Assembly (NCBI RefSeq): GCF_013415125.1
Contig: NZ_JACCDE010000014.1
Location: forward strand, 1-64,000
Direction: 5' to 3'
Source of the DNA: Vreelandella glaciei
GTDB taxonomy: Bacteria; Pseudomonadota; Gammaproteobacteria; Pseudomonadales; Halomonadaceae
Length of the DNA stretch: 64,000 bases
The notes under the pieces were generated by a model. It was given only the letters and a program-made list of their open reading frames with translations, had not been told where the DNA came from and did no database searches. Shown here piece by piece: positions 36,735 through 45,605 of the stretch; position 1 is the stretch's first letter; every line of letters begins with the position of its first letter. A program made the translations under genes and the position numbers.

Positions 36735-37637
36735 TCAGCTATCAGCGTCTCGACGATTAATCGCCGTGAGCAGCCACTCGCGAAAAGAGGCCATGGCGTG
36801 GGTTTCAGGCTGTGTCTGTAGGCGAGTAAGCCAGTAACCTCCCAAACTGACAGCAGTGTCGAAAGGCTGTACCAGCGCGCCGCTGCTCAGTTGACGGGGG
36901 AACATCAGCGGTGGCGCCAGCGCCACGCCTGCCCCTTGTATCGCGGCTTCCACCATAGCGATGGAAGAGTCGAACACAATGCTGTTAGTCATCGCAAAGC
37001 TGCGCGGCAGCCCCGCCGCTAATAGCCACTCTGTCCACTCATCGGCGCGATAAGAGCGCAGCCAGGTCTCGCCTAATAGATCGGCTGGCGTGTTAAGCCG
37101 CGCAGCAATGGTCGGCGTGCACATGACCGAAAGTGACGCCGGTAGCAGCGGCTGCGCCGCGGTAGCGTGCCAGGCCCCGGAGCCAAAGCGGATAGCAAAA
37201 TCGAGCCCTTCGCCCGCAATATCCGCCCGGTTGTTATGGGTGGAAAGGCGCAAATCGACAAACGGGTATTGGTCCTTAAAATCCGCCAGCCTTGGCAGCA
37301 GCCAGCCGACGGCAAAGGTTCCGACCACGCCGACATTTAGCACTTCCCGGTAGCTGCTCTCGCCCACCCGCTCCAGGGTGTGGGAGATCTGATCAAATGA
37401 ACTCTTCAATACCGGCAGCAGCAGCTCACCCTCCTGAGTCAGCATTAGCCCCCTAGGCAAGCGCTTGAACAGCGGCACCTTCAACTGCGTTTCGAGCAGC
37501 TTCACCTGATGGCTAACCGCGGCCTGGGTGACGTGAAGCTCTTCAGATGCTCGGGTAAAGCTTAAATGCCTGGCCGACGCTTCAAAGGCGCGCAGTGCTT
37601 TTAACGGTAGGTAGGGACGCACCACCTTGACCCCCAA
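36735..37637 (-). CDS. ampR: AmpR-type LysR transcriptional regulator
   Basis: A LysR regulator of about 296-300 aa. The N-terminus RPYLPLKALRAFEASARHLS then FTRASEELHVTQAAVSHQVK is the AmpR/GcvA winged-helix type, and RGLMLTQEGELLLPVLKSSF is close to AmpR. It is divergent from a class C beta-lactamase gene, the classical ampR-ampC arrangement, so it probably controls ampC in response to muropeptides. The frame opens at a TTG (37637); GTG at 37625 or 37622 may be the real start. Confidence 0.82.
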   Translation of the reverse strand: MGVKVVRPYLPLKALRAFEASARHLSFTRASEELHVTQAAVSHQVKLLETQLKVPLFKRLPRGLMLTQEGELLLPVLKSSFDQISHTLERVGESSYREVLNVGVVGTFAVGWLLPRLADFKDQYPFVDLRLSTHNNRADIAGEGLDFAIRFGSGAWHATAAQPLLPASLSVMCTPTIAARLNTPADLLGETWLRSYRADEWTEWLLAAGLPRSFAMTNSIVFDSSIAMVEAAIQGAGVALAPPLMFPRQLSSGALVQPFDTAVSLGGYWLTRLQTQPETHAMASFREWLLTAINRRDADS

Positions 37638-37774
37638 ATTTTTCTAATGGCTCGGGCAAAATATCGCTGTTTGTTAATCGACACAGCACGCCGTAAATTA
37701 ACCACTGTCACGCTCTTGACGGCGGGTGAGACCACCCAGCTTTCACTCAATGCTAATCACAACAGGATACTGGT

Positions 37775-38947
37775 ATGGGTAAGATGTTAGCAGCAAACTC
37801 CGGGCTTATCATGACGGGTTCTCTTGTCATCGGCAGCTTTGCCTGGGCATCTGATGCGACTGAAAACGCAGACATCGAGGCGCTGGTAAACGACACTATT
37901 GCGCCTTTGATGGCGGAGCACCGTATTCCAGGCATGACGGTCGCTGTGAGTATCGGTGGCCAACAGCATTACTTTAATTATGGAGAAGCCGACCAAGAAG
38001 CGGGTACTCCGGTCACCGATGAGACACTGTTCGAACTTGGCTCGATCAGCAAGATCTTCACGGCGGCGTTAACGGGCTATGCCCAGTCCAGCGGTGCGCT
38101 TTCGCTTTCCGACCCGGCCAGCCAGTACCTGCCCGCCCTTGAAGGCAGTGCCTTCGATGAGATCACGCTGCTGGAACTGGGCACCTATACGGCAGGTGAG
38201 CTTCCGCTGCAGTTCCCCGATGCGGTACAAAACGAAGAGCAAATGCTCGACTACTATCGCCAGTGGCAGCCTGAATCTCCCCCCGGCAGCCATCGGCTCT
38301 ACTCCAATCCGAGCATCGGCTTGCTGGGTTACTTAACCACCCAACGCCTTGGCAAATCGTATGAGACGCTAATGGAAGAGGCACTGTTCGCCCCGCTAGG
38401 GCTTGAGCACAGCTATTTTCAGGTGCCAGAAGCACAGCAGGCACACTACGCCTACGGTTACTCTAAAGAGGATGAGCCGATTAGAGTGAACCCCGGCATG
38501 CTGGATGCCCAAGCTTACGGTTTGAAATCCACAGCCGCCGATGTGTTGACATTTGTGGAAGCGCATATGGGGTTGGCTGAACTTGATGAATCACTAAGTC
38601 AAGCCTTGGCAGCTACGCGCACGGGTTACTTTGGTGTGGGTAATATGACCCAAGGACTGGGCTGGGAAAGCTATGCCTACCCAGTAGCGCTCGATCAGTT
38701 GCTGGCAGGTAACTCGCTTGAGATGATTTTGCAGCCCAATCCCGCCAACCGCTTAGCCCCGCCGCTAGCCCCTAGGCAAGAGGCGCTCTACAACAAGACC
38801 GGCTCAACCAACGGCTTTGGCGGCTATGTGGCTTTTGTGCCTAGTGAGCAGATCGGTATTGTCATGCTGGCAAACCGCAACTATCCCAATCAGGCGCGCA
38901 TCGAAGCTGCACACCACCTCCTTACCGCGCTCACCGACGCCCCTTAG
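37775..38947 (+). CDS. Class C (AmpC-type) beta-lactamase
   Basis: A 390-aa exported serine hydrolase. The signal peptide ends near FAWASDA. The three active-site elements of class C enzymes are present with normal spacing: SISK at 90-93, YSN at 176-178 and KTG at 341-343. It hydrolyses beta-lactams, chiefly cephalosporins, in the periplasm. The divergent AmpR-like gene implies inducible expression. A terminator follows. It is not close to mobile genes, so it looks like an intrinsic chromosomal ampC. Confidence 0.9.
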   Translation: MGKMLAANSGLIMTGSLVIGSFAWASDATENADIEALVNDTIAPLMAEHRIPGMTVAVSIGGQQHYFNYGEADQEAGTPVTDETLFELGSISKIFTAALTGYAQSSGALSLSDPASQYLPALEGSAFDEITLLELGTYTAGELPLQFPDAVQNEEQMLDYYRQWQPESPPGSHRLYSNPSIGLLGYLTTQRLGKSYETLMEEALFAPLGLEHSYFQVPEAQQAHYAYGYSKEDEPIRVNPGMLDAQAYGLKSTAADVLTFVEAHMGLAELDESLSQALAATRTGYFGVGNMTQGLGWESYAYPVALDQLLAGNSLEMILQPNPANRLAPPLAPRQEALYNKTGSTNGFGGYVAFVPSEQIGIVMLANRNYPNQARIEAAHHLLTALTDAP

Positions 38948-38986
38948 TGAGACTATTGTTACTTTTTCTTAATCAGTATTAAGCGT

Positions 38987-39010
38987 TGCCGCCTTCGGGC
39001 GGCATTTTTT
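38987..39010 (+). terminator. Intrinsic terminator after the beta-lactamase gene
   Basis: TGCCGCC pairs with GGCGGCA around a TTCG tetraloop, followed by six T. Confidence 0.93.
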
Positions 39011-39116
39011 ATGTCTAAATGGCGCGTGAAATACACCGAAAGTTGCATTTTTCGCTGTCGATAAGGAGACTAGCACCCTCCCCCGTCACTTACCTTCACT
39101 GCGAAGAGTCTTTCCC

Positions 39117-39782
39117 ATGCGTCTAAACGCCGATTTTAGCCACTTTGCCTGTGTTACCCCGGAAGCGTATCAGTGGGTCGATTCCCCCAGTGCCGGGGTC
39201 GAGCGCATGATGTTTGACCGGATTGGTGATGAAGTTGCCCGCGCGACCAGCCTTGTTCGCTACGCGCCCAATACGCAGTTTGAGCGCCATACCCACGGCG
39301 GCGGCGAAGAAATTCTGGTGCTGGAAGGCGTGTTCGCCGATGAGCATGGCCGCTATGCGGCGGGCAGTTACTTGAGAAACCCCATTGGCACCGGCCATAC
39401 GCCGCAGATTGGGGAAGAAGGCGCGCTGATTTTTGTCAAACTGCATCAGTTTGACCCTAACGATACGCTACAACTGGCGGTACCGGCTCACCGATTGCCC
39501 TGGCAGCCAGACCGACGCCCGCGCATTGCCTACAAGATGCTGCACACCTATAAGCAGGAGCGCACCAGCCTGGAGCGCTGGTCGGCGGGCACCTCGATTG
39601 CCTACCCGACTCTGCTGGGCGGTCTGGAGCTTTTGATTCTGGAAGGCAGTCTGAGCGATAGCGAGCAGAGCTACACGGCGGGCACCTGGTGTCGCTACCC
39701 CAGCGGCGCAGCTCCTGAACTCACCGCCGGTGATGATGACGTGATGATGTACCTCAAACGGGGTCATCTGCCGCCCGCTTAG
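39117..39782 (+). CDS. ChrR-like cupin domain protein
   Basis: A 221-aa protein with tandem cupin-like halves. The first has the metal-binding motif HTHGGGEEILVLEG and YLRNPIGTGHTP, like the cupin of ChrR anti-sigma factors. The second half repeats the fold (LGGLELLILEGSLSD, AGTWCRYPSG) without the His cluster. The zinc-binding anti-sigma domain of ChrR is missing and no ECF sigma factor is adjacent, so it is a stand-alone cupin of unknown substrate. Confidence 0.8.
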   Translation: MRLNADFSHFACVTPEAYQWVDSPSAGVERMMFDRIGDEVARATSLVRYAPNTQFERHTHGGGEEILVLEGVFADEHGRYAAGSYLRNPIGTGHTPQIGEEGALIFVKLHQFDPNDTLQLAVPAHRLPWQPDRRPRIAYKMLHTYKQERTSLERWSAGTSIAYPTLLGGLELLILEGSLSDSEQSYTAGTWCRYPSGAAPELTAGDDDVMMYLKRGHLPPA

Positions 39783-39796
39783 GCCAAAGTTTAACC

Positions 39797-40165
39797 TCAG
39801 GTTCGAGACAGGCCCAGAAATGGCAATAGCGTCAGGGCTGCAATCAGTCCCACCGCTAACAGAACCAGCACCACCTGCAGCGGGTGTGCGGCCAAACGGC
39901 GCCACAAGGTTTCTGCCTCGCCCCGCTCCACCGCTGCTTGATGCTCACGCTGAGCGCGCTCAAGGCGCTCTGCCTGATAAGCGTCTAACGCGGCGATGGC
40001 CGCCTCATGCTGATGTGGATTACGCAGCCAAATCGCATCAACGCCCAGGCGGAAAAAGCCCGCCTGGGTTTCATAGGTGTCAAAGCCATGGGCAGCGAGC
40101 AGGTCGCGCACTTCCATGGCTTCTTCGTCGGTCACATGGCGCAGCCGGAACAGTAGTTTAGCCAT
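39797..40165 (-). CDS. DUF6164 family membrane protein
   Basis: A 122-aa protein. The N-terminal half (LLFRLRHVTDEEAMEVRDLL, GFDTYETQAGFFRLGVDAIW) resembles a small ferredoxin-like domain, a helix rich in Glu/Arg follows, and one membrane helix (LQVVLVLLAVGLIAALTLLPF) is at the C-terminus. The pattern fits DUF6164. The function is unknown. Adjacent to gloA on the same strand (9 bases apart), so likely co-transcribed. Confidence 0.72.
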   Translation of the reverse strand: MAKLLFRLRHVTDEEAMEVRDLLAAHGFDTYETQAGFFRLGVDAIWLRNPHQHEAAIAALDAYQAERLERAQREHQAAVERGEAETLWRRLAAHPLQVVLVLLAVGLIAALTLLPFLGLSRT

Positions 40166-40174
40166 TGATAGGCC

Positions 40175-40711
40175 TCATGTATCGCTCTTCCCCACCATCA
40201 AGTCCGCTTGGATCACTTCGATCCAATAACCATCCGGGTCTTTAACGAAGATAACATCTTGCATCTTGCCCTGGTCGGCGCGCTTGACGAAGGTAACGTC
40301 GTGCTCGTCAAACCACGCCTGAGCCGTAGCTAAGTCCGGCACGTTAAAGCAGATGTGACCAAAGCCCTGGGGCTCGGCGTTGCCATCGTGGTAGGCGAAA
40401 TCTTCCTGGTTTTCGGTGCCCCAGTTGTGGGTCAACTCTAATAGCCCTTTTTGGCTAAAGGTCCAGACAGTACGCGCTTCAGTCTCTTCCGGCACGTTAT
40501 CGCTTGGCTCTAGGTTGGCTAAAAAGTAGAGCGAGAATTGCATCTCTTCGAAATCCAGCCGCCGCAGCACCTGCATGCCAAACACCTTGGAGTAGAACGC
40601 CAGCGCCCGCTCGGGGTCTTTCACCCGCAGCATGGTGTGGTTTAAACGGAATCCTTGGGTTTGGGGCGGCGTATCGACAACACCAGAATGCTGCTCACCT
40701 TGAAAACTCAT
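40175..40711 (-). CDS. gloA: Lactoylglutathione lyase (glyoxalase I)
   Basis: A 178-aa vicinal-oxygen-chelate enzyme that turns the methylglyoxal-glutathione adduct into S-lactoylglutathione. LNHTMLRVKDPERALAFYSK carries the first metal His, LELTHNWGTE the first Glu, and GFGHICFNVPD and DPDGYWIEVIQ the second His and Glu. The length suits the longer, roughly 180-aa form. The ATG at 40711 has AGGAG upstream; a GTG one codon earlier also opens the frame. Confidence 0.95.
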   Translation of the reverse strand: MSFQGEQHSGVVDTPPQTQGFRLNHTMLRVKDPERALAFYSKVFGMQVLRRLDFEEMQFSLYFLANLEPSDNVPEETEARTVWTFSQKGLLELTHNWGTENQEDFAYHDGNAEPQGFGHICFNVPDLATAQAWFDEHDVTFVKRADQGKMQDVIFVKDPDGYWIEVIQADLMVGKSDT

Positions 40712-40839
40712 CACGCTCTCCTGTCGCTGATGTGGTTCGTTAACGGCTGATACCGCTTAACATGGGGGCTAAGGCGCCATATTTCCACCCATCTCCCTCA
40801 CCCTGGGCTTTACAGGGCCAACGCAGCCAAGGATAGTGA

Positions 40840-40925
40840 TCGTTCGGCAGGGGCGCTCGCCGTTATTGGCGAGCTGAGAAGAACCCTTTGAACCTGAACC
40901 GGATAACACCGGCGTAGGGAGTCGT
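40840..40925 (+). promoter_or_regulatory. TPP riboswitch (THI element)
   Basis: The conserved TPP core is visible: CTGAGA at 40874-40879, then ACCCTTTGAACCTGAACC, then GGATAACACCGGCGTAGGGA. It lies just upstream of thiM-thiE and should reduce their expression when thiamine pyrophosphate is abundant. Confidence 0.95.
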
Positions 40926-40960
40926 GGTACTGCTTACCACCTCCCCGCCGGGAGGATGCT

Positions 40961-41770
40961 ATGACCCTACCTCCGCTTGGCGATTATCTTGCGACGCTAC
41001 GCACAGCGACACCGCTAGTCCATTGCATGACCAATTATGTCGCCATGAACAGCACGGCCAACCTGCTGCTAGCCACCGGCGCGTCACCCGCCATGCTGCA
41101 TGCGCCAGAGGAAGTGGCTGAGTTCACCGCTATTTCAACAGGGCTGTCGATCAACATTGGCACTATCTCTGCCCACTGGGCAGAGGCCATGCTGACCGCA
41201 GCGGCTACCGCTGGCCAGCACTCGATTCCCTGGGTGTTAGACCCTGTCGCCGTTGGCGCGACCTACTATCGTCAATCGCTGTGCACGCGGTTACTCGCAC
41301 TAAAGCCTAGCGTGATTCGTGGCAATGCCTCTGAAATTCTGGCGCTCAATGGGTTAGCCAGCCAAGGCCGCGGCGTGGACTCGACCGCCGCCTCCGGCCA
41401 AGCCATCGACGCAGCGATAGCGCTGGCGCAAAAACATGGCTGCATTGTCGCGATGACCGGTGAAAGCGACTGGGTGACGAATGGCACACAGCACTACCGT
41501 ATTCACGGTGGCCACCCCTTGATGCCCCGGGTTACAACGCTAGGCTGCGGCTTAAGCGCGCTGGTCACCGCCTTTGTAGCAGCCAACCGTGAAGCCCCGC
41601 TGGAAGCCACCGCCGCTGCGCTCGGCTGCTTTGCCGTTGCTGGCGAGCGGGCGGGTAAAACGGCGCAGGGCCCAGGCAGTTTTCAGGTCGCTCTGCTGGA
41701 TGCACTTTATCAACTGACCCCAGACGATCTCACTGCTCATACCCAGTTGGAGCCACGCCATGCCGTTTAA
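40961..41770 (+). CDS. thiM: Hydroxyethylthiazole kinase (ThiM)
   Basis: A 269-aa kinase that phosphorylates 4-methyl-5-(2-hydroxyethyl)thiazole in thiamine salvage. PLVHCMTNYVAMNSTANLLL and ATGASPAMLHAPEEVAEF form the substrate site; WVLDPVAVGAT, VIRGNASEILAL and the C-terminal TLGCGLSALVTAF (nucleotide anchor with catalytic Cys) are family motifs. A TPP riboswitch precedes it. It overlaps thiE by 11 bases. Confidence 0.96.
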   Translation: MTLPPLGDYLATLRTATPLVHCMTNYVAMNSTANLLLATGASPAMLHAPEEVAEFTAISTGLSINIGTISAHWAEAMLTAAATAGQHSIPWVLDPVAVGATYYRQSLCTRLLALKPSVIRGNASEILALNGLASQGRGVDSTAASGQAIDAAIALAQKHGCIVAMTGESDWVTNGTQHYRIHGGHPLMPRVTTLGCGLSALVTAFVAANREAPLEATAAALGCFAVAGERAGKTAQGPGSFQVALLDALYQLTPDDLTAHTQLEPRHAV

Positions 41771-42383
41771 TCTATCGCTTTATTTGGTAACCGACGCTGC
41801 GCTTTGCGACGGCTATGGCCTAGAGCAGACGGTTGAAGCAGCGGTAAGAGGTGGTGTGACCATCGTGCAGCTACGTGATAAGTATGCCAGCGATGAACAG
41901 ATGACTGCTCAAGCCAAGCGGCTAAAAGCACTGCTGGCAGGTAGCGGGGTGCCATTGATCATTAATGACCGGTTACAGGTAGCGTTAGAGAGCCAGGCAG
42001 ATGGCCTGCATGTCGGTCAGAGCGATGCCGCTATTGAGGAAGCCCGCCAAGTGCTGGGTGAGCAGGCGATTATTGGCCTGTCGATCAATACCTTCGCTCA
42101 GCTCCAAGCGGCACCTATCGCGTTACTCGATTACGTGGGTATTGGGCCCGTGTTTGCGACCGGCAGTAAACAAGACCACGCCCAGCCGATTGGCTTTGGC
42201 GGCTTAGCCTCGCTGGTCAAGGCCTGCCCACTGCCCAGCGTGGCGATTGGTGGATTGAAAGCTGAGCATGCCATTAGCGTGCATCGGGCGGGAGCGAACG
42301 GTATTGCCGTGATTTCTGCGATCTGTGGCCAACACGATCCTTTCAAAGCGGCACGCGCTTTTCAGGCAACTGCGCCGCTATGA
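41760..42383 (+). CDS. thiE: Thiamine-phosphate synthase (ThiE)
   Basis: A 207-aa TIM-barrel enzyme that joins hydroxymethylpyrimidine diphosphate with thiazole phosphate. VQLRDKYASDEQ, LIINDRLQVALESQADGLHVGQSD, YVGIGPVFAT and VAIGGLKAEHA are the expected active-site segments. Overlaps thiM and, by 4 bases, the LysR gene that follows. Confidence 0.96.
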   Translation: MPFNLSLYLVTDAALCDGYGLEQTVEAAVRGGVTIVQLRDKYASDEQMTAQAKRLKALLAGSGVPLIINDRLQVALESQADGLHVGQSDAAIEEARQVLGEQAIIGLSINTFAQLQAAPIALLDYVGIGPVFATGSKQDHAQPIGFGGLASLVKACPLPSVAIGGLKAEHAISVHRAGANGIAVISAICGQHDPFKAARAFQATAPL

Positions 42384-43300
42384 ACCAACTAGAGCATATC
42401 GTGGCTTTCGTGCGAGTTGCCGAGCTGGGTAGCTATACCCGGGCCGCTGAATCACTCGATATTTCGCGTACCCGCGTGTCGCGTCAGGTCATGGCACTGG
42501 AGGAGACTCTTGGGGCGCGCCTGATACAGCGCACGACGCGTCGTCTCCATCTCACGGAGGCAGGCGAGCGCTATTTAATGCGCGCCCAGGGGGTGCTGCA
42601 AGCGCTCGATGAAGCCGCTGCTGAAGTTGGCCAAGGCACCAGCGACGTGCGCGGCCGTTTACGCGTCAATGGACCCATGAGTTTTGGTACCCGCTACTTA
42701 GCGCCACTCGTTACCCAATTTATGCTTGCCCACCCGGCGCTTGACGTGCGCCTGGACCTTAATGACCGTCGCGTTGATCTACTGGAAGAGGGTTATGACG
42801 TGGCGATCCGTATCGGCAGCCTGCCGGACTCCAGCCTGGTGGCACGCCGCCTGACTCGCTGCCGTTTGCTGTTTTGTGCATCACCAGCCTATCTTGCCAG
42901 CCACGGCGAACCCAGTAGCGTTAACGCCCTTAATGAGCACCGCTGCCTGCGCTATCGTAGTGGTCAGCAGAGCGCTGACTGGCAGATTGCAACGCAGTCA
43001 TTAGCGGTCAATGGCCCATTGGAGAGCAATAATGGTGATGTGCTGACCCAGGCCGCGGAAGCGGGCTTAGGCATCGCCCAACAGCCCAGCTTTCTGGTCA
43101 CGGAGAGTATCGTCAGTGGGCGGTTAGTGCCGATTTTAACCAACGAGCCTGCGGTAAGACTCGACGTTCACGCGCTCTACCCTGCCCGGCGTTATCTGCC
43201 CGCCAAGGTGGAGCGCTTTATCGATCTGCTTACCGAGGCGTGGGGAGATCCCCCGACTTGGGAACAGGCGATTGGATTGTCGCCTATTACGCAACAGTGA
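42380..43300 (+). CDS. LysR family transcriptional regulator
   Basis: A 306-aa regulator. The winged helix-turn-helix is in residues 1-60 (EHIVAFVRVAELGSYTRAAE, RTRVSRQVMALEETLGARLI), followed by the substrate-binding domain starting near residue 90 (GRLRVNGPMSFGTRYLAPLV). This is the CrgA/AaeR-like branch. Translationally coupled to thiE (ATGA overlap), so it may be transcribed with the thiamine genes, though its own target is more likely the DoxX/dioxygenase pair that follows. That is inference. Confidence 0.88.
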   Translation: MNQLEHIVAFVRVAELGSYTRAAESLDISRTRVSRQVMALEETLGARLIQRTTRRLHLTEAGERYLMRAQGVLQALDEAAAEVGQGTSDVRGRLRVNGPMSFGTRYLAPLVTQFMLAHPALDVRLDLNDRRVDLLEEGYDVAIRIGSLPDSSLVARRLTRCRLLFCASPAYLASHGEPSSVNALNEHRCLRYRSGQQSADWQIATQSLAVNGPLESNNGDVLTQAAEAGLGIAQQPSFLVTESIVSGRLVPILTNEPAVRLDVHALYPARRYLPAKVERFIDLLTEAWGDPPTWEQAIGLSPITQQ

Positions 43301-43379
43301 TGTGCATAACGCGTTGATTATCTCACACTGGCTTGGCAGTAAAGTAGCTCCATCAATCACCCAGATGGAAGCTCCTCAC

Positions 43380-43799
43380 ATGACGACTCAATCATCACTT
43401 ACGGCTACTCCTTCGCTACAGCCTTATGCTATTTCACTTCTGCGCATCAGCCTGGGCGTTATGGCCCTCGCTCATGGTTTGCTCAAAGTGTTGGTATTTA
43501 CCGTACCGGGTACGGTCGGCTATTTTGAGTCACTCGGCTTACCAGGGTTTGTGGCGTACCTAACCATTGCGGCTGAAGTAGGTGGTGGGATCGCCCTTCT
43601 GCTCGGCGTGTACACCCGCTGGGTAAGCCTAGCCCTGGTGCCGGTACTGCTGGGCGCCGCCTGGGTGCATTTGGGTAACGGCTGGATGTTCTCGAATGCG
43701 GGTGGCGGTTGGGAATTTCCGGTGTTCTGGACGCTGGCCCTCATTACTCAAGCGGGCCTGGGAAGTGGTCGCTGGGTATTAAGCCGTCGCTTTGCTTAA
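43380..43799 (+). CDS. DoxX family membrane protein
   Basis: A 139-aa four-helix membrane protein of the DoxX family. ISLLRISLGVMALAHGLLKV, GTVGYFESLGLPGFVAYLTI and EVGGGIALLLGVYTRWVSLA are typical. Partner proteins are often redox enzymes or dioxygenases; a dioxygenase gene follows 57 bases later. The start at 43380 is preceded by GGAAG; an in-frame ATG 15 bases earlier is possible. Confidence 0.88.
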   Translation: MTTQSSLTATPSLQPYAISLLRISLGVMALAHGLLKVLVFTVPGTVGYFESLGLPGFVAYLTIAAEVGGGIALLLGVYTRWVSLALVPVLLGAAWVHLGNGWMFSNAGGGWEFPVFWTLALITQAGLGSGRWVLSRRFA

Positions 43800-43856
43800 C
43801 CTCATCACCGGCGCTTGCTACACCGTAAGCGCCGGTACTGCCGTGGAGATCTACCC

Positions 43857-44594
43857 ATGTTACCTAGCCTATTTATTTCCCATGGTTCACCCATGCTGGC
43901 ACTGAATAAAACATCTGCCCATACGTTTCTGCGTGAACTTGGCAGTCAGCTCTCGCCTAAAGCGGTGGTAGTGGTGTCGGCCCACTGGGAGAGCAGCGAG
44001 CTACTGGTCAGTAGCAGCGCCAAACCAAAGACGATTCACGATTTTGGCGGTTTTCCGCAGGCGCTTTTTGATTTGCACTATGCCGCGCCTGGCGACCCTG
44101 AACTGGCGGAACGGCTGGCCGCGTTGTTGGGCGCCAAACCGATAGAGCGCGGTTTCGACCATGGCGTTTGGGTGCCGCTCTCGTTAATGTTTCCTGGCGC
44201 GGATATACCCGTCGTTTCTTTATCGCTGCCGGTGCGCTGGAGCAATGCGGAGCTGGCGGCACTTGGGGAACGGCTGTCGGTACTGCGGGACGAGGGCATT
44301 TTGGTGATCGGCTCGGGCAGTCTGACCCATAATTTATATGAGCTGATGGCGCAAGATAGCCCGATGCCCGGCTGGGTAGATGAGTTTGCGCACTGGGTAC
44401 ACGATCACCTGGTCGCCAATGACCGTGAGGCGTTGCTAAATTGGGAGAACGCCCCTAGCGCGCGGAAGAATCACCCCACGCCCGAGCATTTTCAACCCCT
44501 GCTGGTCGCGATGGGCGCTGGCGGTAACGCCACCCAGCTACACCACAGCGTGGAACACGGCGTACTGGCGATGGACGTTTACCAGTTCGCTTAA
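43857..44594 (+). CDS. DODA-type extradiol ring-cleavage dioxygenase family protein (YgiD-like)
   Basis: A 245-aa member of the LigB/DODA family. The metal-binding His residues are visible in FISHGSPMLAL, SAHWESSE and GFDHGVWVPL, with a further His in SGSLTHNLYEL. Family members open catechol rings (for example L-DOPA) or act on related diols; the E. coli homologue YgiD is of this kind. GGAGA lies before the ATG. Together with DoxX it forms a likely two-gene unit. Confidence 0.9.
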   Translation: MLPSLFISHGSPMLALNKTSAHTFLRELGSQLSPKAVVVVSAHWESSELLVSSSAKPKTIHDFGGFPQALFDLHYAAPGDPELAERLAALLGAKPIERGFDHGVWVPLSLMFPGADIPVVSLSLPVRWSNAELAALGERLSVLRDEGILVIGSGSLTHNLYELMAQDSPMPGWVDEFAHWVHDHLVANDREALLNWENAPSARKNHPTPEHFQPLLVAMGAGGNATQLHHSVEHGVLAMDVYQFA

Positions 44595-44602
44595 GCGCTC
44601 TG

Positions 44603-45478
44603 CTAGGCAGTAGGCCGACGTTTAAGAGTAGTGCGGCGGTCGTGATATGCGACCGCTAATCCGCTGCCCATAATCAGGGCGCTGCCCACCCACACCCAGA
44701 GGTCGGGCATTTCCCCCCAAAACCACCAGCCAAGCAGCACTGCCCAAAGCATCGCCGTGTAATCAAACGGTGCGGCAATGGCGGCAGGCGCATAACGAAA
44801 GGCCAGGGTAATAAAGGCCGTTGCCGCAACGCCGAGTACGCCTGAAGCAAAAAATCCGACCCAGTGCCACGGCTGAGGAGCTTGCCATACCCATGGCAAC
44901 GTTAAACCGGTCACTATTAATGGCACAAACGTCATGTAAAACAGCATTGCCCATAGGTGTTCACGAGCGCCGTAGCGCCGTGCGGTGATCATCATCAAGG
45001 CATAAAAAAGCGCGGCCGCCACGAGTACCAAAGCGCCCATTTGAAATGCATCGCCGTTAGGACGAACCACGATCAGCACCCCTGCAAAGCCCACTAATGA
45101 AGCGATGAGCACCGGTGGATCGATTCGCTCTCCCAGTAGTGGCACCGAGAGTAGCGTTACGAATAGTGGTGCCACAAAAGCGATTGCCGTGGCTTCTGCA
45201 AGTGGTAACAGCGTTAAGCCCCATACAAAACAAACCATGGTGGCGGTATAGATTAACCCACGCAGAAAATGAACGCCTGGACGCTTCGTGCGTAGCTTAC
45301 GTAAACCACCGGCAAAATGGGCAAGCAGCGCAATCATCGGCAAGGAGACTAAAGCGCGGAAGAAAATAATCTGCAGCGGCGAGTGTGTCTCGCCTAACCA
45401 TTTGGAAACGGCGTCCCCCAGGGCAAGAAAAAGAACGCCCATACACATGCAGAGTATGCCCTTCAGTGAGGTTGTCAC
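44603..45478 (-). CDS. DMT family (EamA) transporter
   Basis: A 291-aa membrane protein with two EamA repeats and about ten hydrophobic helices (ILCMCMGVLFLALGDAVSKW, FFRALVSLPMIALLAHFAGG; second repeat from about residue 145). It belongs to the drug/metabolite exporter superfamily; the substrate cannot be predicted. Convergent with the dioxygenase gene. Confidence 0.88.
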   Translation of the reverse strand: MTTSLKGILCMCMGVLFLALGDAVSKWLGETHSPLQIIFFRALVSLPMIALLAHFAGGLRKLRTKRPGVHFLRGLIYTATMVCFVWGLTLLPLAEATAIAFVAPLFVTLLSVPLLGERIDPPVLIASLVGFAGVLIVVRPNGDAFQMGALVLVAAALFYALMMITARRYGAREHLWAMLFYMTFVPLIVTGLTLPWVWQAPQPWHWVGFFASGVLGVAATAFITLAFRYAPAAIAAPFDYTAMLWAVLLGWWFWGEMPDLWVWVGSALIMGSGLAVAYHDRRTTLKRRPTA

Positions 45479-45528
45479 CGCTATCCCCTTAGTTGTTGTT
45501 AGCCGGTAATCGTCAATGGCTTAAAAGC

Positions 45529-45559
45529 AAAAACCCCGCCCAATAGCGAGTGGCGGGGT
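45529..45559 (-). terminator. Intrinsic terminator after the D,D-carboxypeptidase gene
   Basis: ACCCCGCC (45533-45540 on +) pairs with GGCGGGGT (45552-45559), and on the minus strand a TTTTT run follows. Confidence 0.85.
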
Positions 45560-45605
45560 GATACGAACCTGGATCAGCGCTTGAAACAACGCCAGCTTAG
45601 CTAGC

